Shown one piece after another: positions 1 through 7,557 of a stretch of DNA of 64,000 bases. The notes below the pieces were generated by a model that searched no databases, had not been told where the DNA came from, and worked only from the letters and a program-made list of their open reading frames with translations. Position 1 is the stretch's first letter, and each line of letters starts with the position of its first letter. Source of the DNA: Caldilineales bacterium (GTDB taxonomy: Bacteria; Chloroflexota; Anaerolineae; Caldilineales; Caldilineaceae). Position numbers and translations under genes: made by a program. The stretch is from assembly GCA_012271135.1 (NCBI GenBank), contig JAAXGZ010000097.1, positions 62,001-126,000 of the forward strand. Reading direction: 5' to 3'.

Positions 1-753
1 GGCAGTTGCAGTGCCTGCCGGCGTGACAGGTCCAACTGTTGCGTCCGGATGCAGGTCCTTGGTGTGCATACCGACGGCGGGATGCGGGAGGCGCTGAGTC
101 TGCCTCCCGACCTCCTGTTGCCGGCAGATGGGCTCAGCCTATCGCAGATGGCTCTCGTCGAAAACCAGTGCATCGGTGCCCACGCGGTCCAACGCGCTGC
201 CATTCATGGCCGAGACACGGTTGTGGTCGTGGGCACCGGACCCATCGGCCTGGGGGTCGTGCAGTTTGCCTGTATGGCCGACCCGGCCCGGGTCATTGTG
301 GCCGACATCGCTCAGGACAAGCTGGACTTCTGTTCCGAACACTTCCAGGAGGTTACGGATGTTTGTCTGGTGGACCAGGACTTCGAGGCCCGTCTGGCCG
401 ACCTGACGGACGGGGAGATGGCCCACGTGCTGTTCGACGCGACCGGCCATCCAGGCTCCATGGAGCGCGGCTTCGATCTGGTGGCCCACGGAGGCACCTA
501 TGTACTCGTGAGCCTGGTCCAGGCGGACATCACGTTCCATGATCCCGATTTCCACCGGCGGGAAGTGACGCTCAAGAGCAGCCGCAATGCCACCAGACAG
601 GACTTTGAGCAGGTGATTTCCGCCATGCAGGAGGATGTCCTGGTAACCGATCCGCTGCTAACCCACGAAGTCCCGTTCGACGACGTCACCGCCAGTTTCG
701 GCGGATGGCTTGATCCGGGGGCCGGAGTCATCAAGGCCATGGCCCACTTGTAA
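1..753 (+). CDS. Zinc-dependent medium-chain dehydrogenase, L-galactonate/L-fuconate type (5' truncated)
   Basis: The gene runs in from the left edge; its reading frame is open from base 1, so the ATG at 49 is internal. The first residues, with Cys spaced as in the structural-zinc lobe followed by LGVHTDGGMRE, match the middle of medium-chain zinc dehydrogenases of the L-galactonate-5-dehydrogenase (YjjN/LgoD) kind. A Rossmann motif GTGPIGLG (VVVVGTGPIGLGVVQ) follows. The catalytic zinc domain lies outside the window. The mutarotase gene starts 17 bases downstream, which suggests a deoxy-sugar (L-fucose/L-rhamnose) or hexonate oxidation operon extending to the left. The exact substrate cannot be read from the sequence. 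Confidence 0.85.
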   Translation, partial: GSCSACRRDRSNCCVRMQVLGVHTDGGMREALSLPPDLLLPADGLSLSQMALVENQCIGAHAVQRAAIHGRDTVVVVGTGPIGLGVVQFACMADPARVIVADIAQDKLDFCSEHFQEVTDVCLVDQDFEARLADLTDGEMAHVLFDATGHPGSMERGFDLVAHGGTYVLVSLVQADITFHDPDFHRREVTLKSSRNATRQDFEQVISAMQEDVLVTDPLLTHEVPFDDVTASFGGWLDPGAGVIKAMAHL

Positions 754-770
754 CCCCGAGGAACAGCCCC

Positions 771-1115
771 ATGCAGGAATTCGCGCTCACCATCGATCTC
801 GTGGACGATGAGCAGGCCATTGCCGAGTATGTCCGCCATCATGCCGAGGTTTGGCCGGAAGTGATCCGGGATCTCCGCTCGGTAGGCATCACCGACATGC
901 GCATTTGGCTGCTGGGACGCCGAATGTTCATGTTGATGCAGGCCCGCGACGACTTCGAACCGGACCGCGACTTTGCCAGGCTGGAAGCCAGCAGTCCGCG
1001 GTACAACGAGTGGCAGCGTCTGATGGACACCTTCCAATCGCGGGTGCCGGAAGCCCAGGCCGATGAACACTGGGCCACCATGTCCAAGGTGTTCGACCTG
1101 TCCGACTACCATTAG
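771..1115 (+). CDS. L-rhamnose mutarotase family protein
   Basis: A 114-residue protein of the usual size for the RhaM/YiiL family (DUF718), which interconverts alpha and beta anomers of L-rhamnose or L-fucose in the cytoplasm. Visible hallmarks are an early YVRHHAEVWPEV segment with the catalytic-type His, a central IWLLGRRMFM strand and a C-terminal WxxM region. It follows the zinc dehydrogenase by 17 bases and is probably cotranscribed with it. Family members of this length also serve L-fucose pathways, so the sugar is uncertain. Confidence 0.85.
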   Translation: MQEFALTIDLVDDEQAIAEYVRHHAEVWPEVIRDLRSVGITDMRIWLLGRRMFMLMQARDDFEPDRDFARLEASSPRYNEWQRLMDTFQSRVPEAQADEHWATMSKVFDLSDYH

Positions 1116-1169
1116 GCGTTGCTGCCACGCGCCGGAAGCTCCGCCATTCTTTCAGTTGGGAAGTCCATC

Positions 1170-2381
1170 ATGTTGCAGGAAGCCAGGAAAATCCAGTCCA
1201 AGGTCGTTGCCTACCGCAGGGATATCCACCGGAATCCGGAACTGGGATTCCAGGAGTTCAGGACCGCCGCCCTGGTGGCCGACGCCCTGGCCGAAATCGG
1301 CACGCAGGACATCCGGACCCAAGTCGGCCGGACCGGAGTAACCGCCACCATCGGACCCGCCGACGGGCCGGTCATTGGCATTCGGGCGGACATGGACGCG
1401 CTTCCCATCGAGGAGCAGGTTGGGCATTCCTTCAAGTCCGACAACCCCGGAGTCATGCATGCCTGCGGCCATGACGCCCACACGGCCATGCTGTTGGGAG
1501 CCGCCGAGATCCTCCAACAGAACTTCGCAACCCAACCGGATGCGTGGAAGGGCCGGATCAAGCTGCTGTTTCAGCCAGCCGAGGAAGGTTTTGACGAAAC
1601 GGGCACCAGCGGCGCCACCGCCATGATCGAGAACCAAGCGGTGGCGGAACTGGACCATGTCATCGCACTCCACGTCAATTCGACGCGGCCCTCGGGCGAG
1701 GTCGCCGTGTGCAGGGGCGATGCCTTGGCGGCGGTGGACAGTTTCGAGGCCTGGGTCCGCGGCGACGGCGGCCATGGAGCCATGCCCCATCAAGGAGTGG
1801 ATCCCCTGTATTTGCTCAGTGCCATCCTGCCCCAGCTGTACGGAATTCCTTCCCGCCGCATCAGCCCCAAGGACAAGTGCGTGGTCAGCCTGGGACAGAT
1901 TGCGGGCGGCGCGGCCTCCAACGTGATTCCGGCCGAGGTGTACCTGGAGGGGACCATTCGAAGCCTGTCCGACGAGGTGCGCCAACAGCTGTGGCATGAA
2001 ATCGAACAGTGCTTCAAGGTCGCGGAAACGCTGGGCGGGGCCTACGAATTTCGACTGCACAAGGGATATCCGGCCATGGTCAACGACGCCGATGTCACAG
2101 ATTGGCTGGAAGGCGCCGCGGCCGATCTGGCCGGTCCGGAGGCCATCTCCAGCCCGGAGGCTCCGTTCAGCATGGGGGCCGAGGACTTTGCCTACATGAC
2201 GCGTGCAGTTCCGGGATCCATGTTCATGCTCGGGGCGGCCGTGGAAAACGGCGGAGCCCACCACACGCCCCTGTTCGACATCGACGAGGACGTGTTCCCC
2301 CTGGGGGTTGCCGTGCTGGCGGAGACGGCCCGGCGCTATGTGACGGGCGAAGCCAACGGCCTGGCCACGGGCAACCTCTGA
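1170..2381 (+). CDS. M20D amidohydrolase (hippurate/IAA-amino-acid hydrolase-like)
   Basis: A metal-dependent amidohydrolase that would release an amino acid or amine from an N-acyl amide. The protein is 403 residues from the ATG at 1170, which is preferred over the upstream in-frame TTG at 1119. Metal-binding hallmarks are present: MHACGHDAHTAMLLG, an EEG segment (FQPAEEGFDETG), LHVNS, and the closing FSMGAEDFAYM and HHTPLFDID. A lid domain with GGHGAMPHQGVDP lies between the two catalytic halves. It lies 54 bases after the mutarotase and 38 bases before a second M20 hydrolase. Confidence 0.88.
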   Translation: MLQEARKIQSKVVAYRRDIHRNPELGFQEFRTAALVADALAEIGTQDIRTQVGRTGVTATIGPADGPVIGIRADMDALPIEEQVGHSFKSDNPGVMHACGHDAHTAMLLGAAEILQQNFATQPDAWKGRIKLLFQPAEEGFDETGTSGATAMIENQAVAELDHVIALHVNSTRPSGEVAVCRGDALAAVDSFEAWVRGDGGHGAMPHQGVDPLYLLSAILPQLYGIPSRRISPKDKCVVSLGQIAGGAASNVIPAEVYLEGTIRSLSDEVRQQLWHEIEQCFKVAETLGGAYEFRLHKGYPAMVNDADVTDWLEGAAADLAGPEAISSPEAPFSMGAEDFAYMTRAVPGSMFMLGAAVENGGAHHTPLFDIDEDVFPLGVAVLAETARRYVTGEANGLATGNL

Positions 2382-2419
2382 CCCGGGCTTAGGTACCTGA
2401 TCCAACCGCTGCCGCCACC

Positions 2420-3589
2420 ATGACTTCCGAGGTCCGTCCGGAACTGAACCGGGACTTTCTCAGGGAAGTCCTGTTCCGGCTGATTGCAATCGATTCGCGC
2501 AACCCGATTCTGACCCCGGACGCACCCGGGGAAGACGACTTGGCGAACTTCATCATGTCGGAGCTGGCTCGCACGGGCCTGGAACCATCCCGGCAGGAAA
2601 CAGCACAACCCAACCGCCCGAATGTTGTGGTCACCATGCCCGGGCGACGGTCCGGGGCACCTTCCCTGATGTTGCTGGCCCACATGGACACGGTCGGGGT
2701 TGACGGCATGTCGGCACCCTTCCTGCCGTGGGAACAGCATGGTCAGGTGTACGGGCGCGGAGCCCAGGACATGAAGGGCAGCATTGCGGCGATGCTCGCC
2801 GTCGCCGATGCGTTGGTTCAGGCCGGCCACGGACCTGTGGGCGACCTGACTCTGGCGTTTGTTTCGGATGAAGAGGCAGACAGCATTGGCGCCCAGCGGC
2901 TGGTCGAGGATCCGATTGCAGAGCAAACATTGGTCCTGGAACCGACCGGCATGGAGATCGCGGTCGCTCACCGCGGCTTTGCCTGGTACACCGTCACCGC
3001 CGAAGGGCGCGCCGCACACGGGAGCCGCTGGCAGGAGGGCATCGATGCCATCTCGTGCATGGGCGTGTTCCTGGCCGCCCTGCACGAACACGCCGCCGAT
3101 CTGGTGGCGCGGCCGTCGTCGACCTCCGCCGGCCCGCCATCGATCCATGCCTCCACCATCGCGGGCGGCACTGCCATCAGCATCTATCCGGCGACGTGCA
3201 CGGTGAGGGTGGAGCGCCGCACCGCTCCCGGCGAGGCGTTGGCTGACGTGACCGGTGAACTCAGGGACCTGATCGAAGCGGCAAACCGACACTTGGGTGC
3301 CGAGCGGTTGTCACTGTCCCTTGATCTCGTGCGCGAGCCATTCGAAAGCCGCGCCGACGGCACGTTGCTGGGCCGGCTGCGCACAGCGGCATCCAGTGCC
3401 ATGGGCGTTGAACCCGAAGTCGTGGGAGCACCTTATTGGACCGACGCAGCGATATTGGCGGCAGCCGGATCCGACTGCGTGATCTTCGGTCCCCTGGGAT
3501 ATGGGTTGCACACTACCGAGGAGTGGGTGGATCTTGCGTCGGTGCGCCAGACGGCTGAAGTCCTCATCGACTTGGTCTGTACCGGGTAA
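2420..3589 (+). CDS. M20 family peptidase/deacylase, ArgE-DapE type
   Basis: A 389-residue cytoplasmic dizinc hydrolase of the ArgE/DapE/CPG2 family, which cleaves N-acyl or peptide bonds. The metal-ligand motifs are seen in order: LLAHMDTV, RGAQDMKGS (Asp bridging the metals) and SDEEADSIGAQ (catalytic Glu pair), then the dimerisation-domain HRGFAWYTV...GRAAHGSR and the C-terminal GLHTTEEWVDL that supplies the last His. It is unrelated in detail to the preceding M20D protein, so this is two M20 subfamilies in tandem rather than a duplication. The substrate cannot be assigned. Confidence 0.88.
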   Translation: MTSEVRPELNRDFLREVLFRLIAIDSRNPILTPDAPGEDDLANFIMSELARTGLEPSRQETAQPNRPNVVVTMPGRRSGAPSLMLLAHMDTVGVDGMSAPFLPWEQHGQVYGRGAQDMKGSIAAMLAVADALVQAGHGPVGDLTLAFVSDEEADSIGAQRLVEDPIAEQTLVLEPTGMEIAVAHRGFAWYTVTAEGRAAHGSRWQEGIDAISCMGVFLAALHEHAADLVARPSSTSAGPPSIHASTIAGGTAISIYPATCTVRVERRTAPGEALADVTGELRDLIEAANRHLGAERLSLSLDLVREPFESRADGTLLGRLRTAASSAMGVEPEVVGAPYWTDAAILAAAGSDCVIFGPLGYGLHTTEEWVDLASVRQTAEVLIDLVCTG

Positions 3590-3630
3590 ACGACCTGATT
3601 CCAGTCGTCTTCGGACCTGTTCCCGATGGC

Positions 3631-5073
3631 TCAGGCATGTGACGGACCAGGGTCCTTGATCACGAAAGACAGGGCGAGCCCCGCGGCCGCCGCCACCGCG
3701 AACCCGCCAAAGGTCTGCCGATAGGCCATGATCGGCTCGACACCTGCGTCGGTGAACCCCTGGAAGATGACGCCGGCCACGGCAACGCCGATGGCCACAC
3801 CGATGAAGCGCACGAAGCTGTACATGCCTGCGGCCACCGTTGCGTTCGACTCGTTGACATCCAGGAGCGCAATCCTGTGGAGGGATGCGAGCATCAGTCC
3901 CATACCCAGACCGTGCACCGCCAACAGGAACCCCAGTCCCAAAAGGGTCAGGGGCAGCGGAGACCGGTAGATGGACAGCATGACGGCGATCTGCAGTGCG
4001 AAGCCCACCATCAGCGGCTTGCCGCTGCCGAACCGGTCGGCGGCCGTGCCGCCGAAACGGACCATCAACGACATCGCGGCCGGATTGATCATCAGCATCA
4101 GGCCAAGCGTTACGCCGTCCACTTGGAACATGTCCACCAGAAACAGCGGAACCAGCAGGCTGGTGCAACCCATCGTGACCATCCGCAGGGCCGCTCCCAG
4201 GGATGCCTGGCGAAACAACTTGCTGCGGTACAGGTTGAGGTCCAGGAAGGGGTTGTCGATGCGCCGTTCCCACCACAGAAGAGTCGCCAGGGGAACCACG
4301 GAAGCCAAACCCAGCCGCCAATCCTGCAAGGGTGCGACCCCGGTGATGGGCCTGCTGGACAGATAGGCGAAGAAGCAGATGATGAAAACGGCCAACAGGC
4401 CCACGCCGATCCAGTCGAACCGCCGCCACATGTGGGGCTGGATGTTGCTCATGCCTGGCGGTATGGCCCTGGCCACCACAATGAGGGACAGAATTCCCAT
4501 CACCATCGGCAGGATATAGGTGACACGCCAGTCCCACTGGCTGATTAAGATGCCGGCGAGCAATGGACCAATCCAAGCCACGGCCGGTCCCACGGAACTC
4601 CAGGTGCCAAGTGCCTTGCCGCGCTCGTGCCGCTCAAAGATGGCGGCGATGTAGGCCATGGCCAGAGGCATCAGACCGGCGGACCCGAACCCCTGCAGAG
4701 CCTGGCCCACCATGAGCACCCAAAGGCGGGGCGCCAACATGGCGACGCACGTTCCGACCAGGAAGACCGCAATCCCAGCCAGGATCAACCGGCGCCGGCC
4801 GACCATTTCGCTGAGACGGCTGTAGACCGGCATCAGCACCATGTAGGGGATGGTGAAGGACATCGACAGCCAGGCCAGGTTTTCGGTCGAAGCCTGGAAG
4901 GTGTCGCGAAAAAGCGGCGACGCCACCCGCACCACCGACGACGCCATCGGCATGATCGACGACGGAAACATCAGGGCGATGACAATCAGCCACGCCTGCT
5001 CGTTGGACAGTCGCCGGAAATAGGCGCGGGTCGAAAGCCAAGTGGTGAACGGCAGCAGCCTGTGGAAATCCAT
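3631..5073 (-). CDS. MFS transporter, DHA2 (EmrB/QacA-like) drug exporter type
   Basis: A 480-residue polytopic membrane protein with about 14 hydrophobic segments. The motif-A loop between the second and third helices reads YSRLSEMVGRRRLI, as in proton-coupled antiporters of the DHA2 family, and RHERGKALGTWSSVGPAVAWIGPLLAG resembles motif C of drug:H+ antiporters. It is convergent with the M20 gene, 41 bases away. A 2-hydroxyacid dehydrogenase on the same strand ends 102 bases upstream. The exported substrate is unknown. Confidence 0.85.
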   Translation of the reverse strand: MDFHRLLPFTTWLSTRAYFRRLSNEQAWLIVIALMFPSSIMPMASSVVRVASPLFRDTFQASTENLAWLSMSFTIPYMVLMPVYSRLSEMVGRRRLILAGIAVFLVGTCVAMLAPRLWVLMVGQALQGFGSAGLMPLAMAYIAAIFERHERGKALGTWSSVGPAVAWIGPLLAGILISQWDWRVTYILPMVMGILSLIVVARAIPPGMSNIQPHMWRRFDWIGVGLLAVFIICFFAYLSSRPITGVAPLQDWRLGLASVVPLATLLWWERRIDNPFLDLNLYRSKLFRQASLGAALRMVTMGCTSLLVPLFLVDMFQVDGVTLGLMLMINPAAMSLMVRFGGTAADRFGSGKPLMVGFALQIAVMLSIYRSPLPLTLLGLGFLLAVHGLGMGLMLASLHRIALLDVNESNATVAAGMYSFVRFIGVAIGVAVAGVIFQGFTDAGVEPIMAYRQTFGGFAVAAAAGLALSFVIKDPGPSHA

Positions 5074-5175
5074 CAGGGAAGACGCTCGCCGGGTTTGTGC
5101 GGGGCGAAACGATGGTATGCCGGCCCCCTGAGGACCGGCCCTGCCACCGCAAACCCAAGTCTGGTGCGCGCTGGG

Positions 5176-6210
5176 TTATTTGCGCCGGCCGCGTCTGGCG
5201 GCGTTGCGGGCGTACCGCCCCGTCAGTTGGGGAAGGGCCGGCTGCATGCGTCGTGCCGGCAGATCGTTCAGGACGGCTTCCAGATCGTCCACTACCATGC
5301 GGCCAATGTCCCACAGGGCTTCCGGCACGCTTCCGGCCCGGTGTGCGGAGAGGATGGCGTTGTCCACATTGCGGATGGGGTGATCGGATGCCAGCGGTTC
5401 TTCCGGAAATACGTCAATGCCGGCCCGGAAGCGGCCTTGCTGCAACAGGTCGGTCAGGGCATCGAAGTCCACAACGTGGGCTCGGCTCATCAAAAGGAAC
5501 ACGTCGTCCGGCCCCAACCGTTCCAACAACGACCGGTCAATCATGGCGGAGTTGTCCGAACTGGGTATCGCCAGCACGAACACAAAGCGGTTTTGCGACA
5601 TCAGTTCCGGCAGCGACACCGGAGTGCAGCCCTGACTGCGGATGTAACCGTCCGACAGCCAGGGGTCATAGACCTGAATGCGCGGCCGAAACGGCTGTAG
5701 AAGCCGCCTCAGGTTTTGGGCCAGCCCCCCAAAGCCGATGAAGCCTACAGGTTTGTCGAAGAGGGTGAACGTGTCCCGGTTGCTGGCCCAGAGGTAGGTT
5801 TCCTTTCCGGCCCTGAAGTCCCGGTCCGCCGTTACGATGGTCCGGGCCGCCGCAATGGCCAGCCCCAGCGCCATTTCCGCGACCTGCGGACCGAACGCCG
5901 GCGCACATGACAGGTACTGGATGTGGCGCTGGTGGCAATACTCGTAGTCGAAGTCGGTCTGGAAGCCTCCGGACACCGAGAAAATGGCCTTCAGCCTGCG
6001 TGCCTGATATATGGAGTCACCGTATCGCCATTGCGAGCAGACCACGGCCTCGGCATCCAGCACTGCCGTCCGGGCCTCCGACTCCGGCATCGGTTCGTCC
6101 TGTCCCCACACGATGGAGCACAGATCCTCCAGGCGTCTGCGATCGAGTTCACTGAAGATTTCTCCCATCTTGCGGAACGCCGGGTCCACCACAACCTTGT
6201 GTTGAGCCAT
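5176..6210 (-). CDS. D-isomer-specific 2-hydroxyacid dehydrogenase
   Basis: A 344-residue NAD(P)-dependent oxidoreductase that interconverts 2-keto and 2-hydroxy acids. The nucleotide-binding fold shows a GFGGLAQNL glycine loop. The catalytic triad positions of the family are visible as MSRAHVVD (Arg), FPEEPL (Glu) and SAHRAGSVPEAL (His). The start ATG at 6210 has a GAGG ribosome-binding site eight bases upstream. The catalytic domain is diverged (it begins with MAQHKVVVDP), so the substrate could be glyoxylate, phosphoglycerate-like or another keto acid. Confidence 0.87.
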   Translation of the reverse strand: MAQHKVVVDPAFRKMGEIFSELDRRRLEDLCSIVWGQDEPMPESEARTAVLDAEAVVCSQWRYGDSIYQARRLKAIFSVSGGFQTDFDYEYCHQRHIQYLSCAPAFGPQVAEMALGLAIAAARTIVTADRDFRAGKETYLWASNRDTFTLFDKPVGFIGFGGLAQNLRRLLQPFRPRIQVYDPWLSDGYIRSQGCTPVSLPELMSQNRFVFVLAIPSSDNSAMIDRSLLERLGPDDVFLLMSRAHVVDFDALTDLLQQGRFRAGIDVFPEEPLASDHPIRNVDNAILSAHRAGSVPEALWDIGRMVVDDLEAVLNDLPARRMQPALPQLTGRYARNAARRGRRK

Positions 6211-6561
6211 CGATAATCCTCAGGGACGGGTTGTACTTCGGGTCGCATCCAACATTCCCGGCGGACCCGTGTGCCGGACGGAGTTCATCGTATCAGACCA
6301 TGCCCGCATCCCTTCCTTCGCCCGATATCGTGTTCGCCGGAACCCGCGGCCGGTGCTTCCCATGGTGTGCATCCCCATGACTTGACATCCAATTACATGC
6401 GAAACTACATCCAGATGCACCATCTTGGGTAAGATTCAGGGTTGTGAACAAACACGTGTGACTGTGCCGGATGTTTCGCCGGACGCACGCCGGCAAGCGG
6501 CGTTTCCGGGCCCAAACCAGCCACAGCAAGTTGCAGCGTATCCGGGAAGTTTGCCCCTGCC
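6211..6561. other. Divergent intergenic region, no gene
   Basis: 351 bases separate the leftward hydroxyacid dehydrogenase from the rightward ABC system. No convincing coding frame is seen. The middle is AT-richer than its surroundings and contains a TTGACA box, so it probably carries promoters for both directions. Confidence 0.5.
6382..6411 (+). promoter_or_regulatory. Candidate promoter for the Gld-like ABC operon
   Basis: A perfect TTGACA at 6382-6387 is followed at 18 bases by TACATC (6406-6411). A second -10-like TAAGAT lies at 6430-6435 but without a good -35. The site is about 150 bases upstream of the ATPase start. The -10 match is weak (three of six), so this is tentative. Confidence 0.3.
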
Positions 6562-7482
6562 ATGATCGAAGTTTCGCAATTGACCAAGACCTACGGTGCC
6601 ATCACGGCATTGGATGCCGTGGAGTTCAGGATTGAACGGGGCGACATCGTGGGCCTGCTCGGCCCCAACGGTGCCGGCAAGACCACCCTGATTAAAATCA
6701 TGACCGGCTACCTGCACCCCGATGCCGGTACAGTCCGCATTGGCGATATCGACGTGATGGATGATCCCCTGGCGGTTCAGACCCGTATTGGATACCTGCC
6801 GGAAAACGCCCCCCTGTATCCGGAGTTGACGGTCCAGGGCTACCTGCTCCTGATGGCCGACCTCCACCGCATGGAACGCGACCGCCATGTGGAGGCCGTG
6901 CTCGAAGCAGCGGAAGCGACCGGTCTGACGGACCGCCTAACCCAGAAGATAGGCACGTTGAGCAAGGGCTACCGACAACGGGTAGGAATAGCGCAGGCCA
7001 TCATGCACAAGCCGGATTTGCTGATCTTCGACGAGCCGTCGGTGGGGCTCGATCCCACTCAGATCATTGAGACCAGAGCCCTGATTCGATCGCTGGCGGA
7101 GCACTCGACCATTATCTTCTCCACCCACATCCTGGCCGAGGTGGAGGCCCTGTGCGACCGGGTGTTAATCCTTCTCAACGGCAAGCTGCGCTCCAACGCT
7201 CGGTTGGACGAGCTGCAGGGCGCCACGGACGTGGTGCTGGTTCTTGACCGGGAGGAATCCGATCTCAAGCCGATACTGGCGCGTCATCCTGCCATCGGCG
7301 AAGTGCATCGACTGCCGGGAGCGAACGGCCAGGCCCGTTATCGGATTACCGCGGACGACGCCCAGGAGGTGAGCCCTCTTGTCTACCAGACTGCCGCCAA
7401 GGCCGGTTGGGCGGTACGCGAGCTATATTGCGAAACCGCGAGTCTAGAGTCCACCTTCAACGATCTGGCACTCCGGAACTGA
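6562..7482 (+). CDS. ABC transporter ATP-binding protein, Gld/CcmA-like
   Basis: A 306-residue cytoplasmic ATPase that would energise the permease encoded next. Walker A is GPNGAGKTT near residue 36, the signature is LSKGYRQRVGIAQA, and Walker B is LLIFDEPSVGLDP. The H-loop sits in FSTHILAEVEALCD. A C-terminal extension of about 90 residues follows, as in GldA/NatA-type ATPases of ABC-2 exporters. The permease starts 75 bases downstream, and ATPase, fused permease and DUF4340 protein form one likely operon. Confidence 0.93.
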   Translation: MIEVSQLTKTYGAITALDAVEFRIERGDIVGLLGPNGAGKTTLIKIMTGYLHPDAGTVRIGDIDVMDDPLAVQTRIGYLPENAPLYPELTVQGYLLLMADLHRMERDRHVEAVLEAAEATGLTDRLTQKIGTLSKGYRQRVGIAQAIMHKPDLLIFDEPSVGLDPTQIIETRALIRSLAEHSTIIFSTHILAEVEALCDRVLILLNGKLRSNARLDELQGATDVVLVLDREESDLKPILARHPAIGEVHRLPGANGQARYRITADDAQEVSPLVYQTAAKAGWAVRELYCETASLESTFNDLALRN

Positions 7483-7557
7483 GCCCCTGGCCGCCCTCGT
7501 CGAGACCGGCGGGGATCGTTTCGAGCCCTTTGTCCACACCCTTCGCCATCTCCTGCA

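Noticed and set aside
1152-2405. A 417-codon open frame on the minus strand
   Set aside because: It is antisense to the M20D amidohydrolase and shows no motif.
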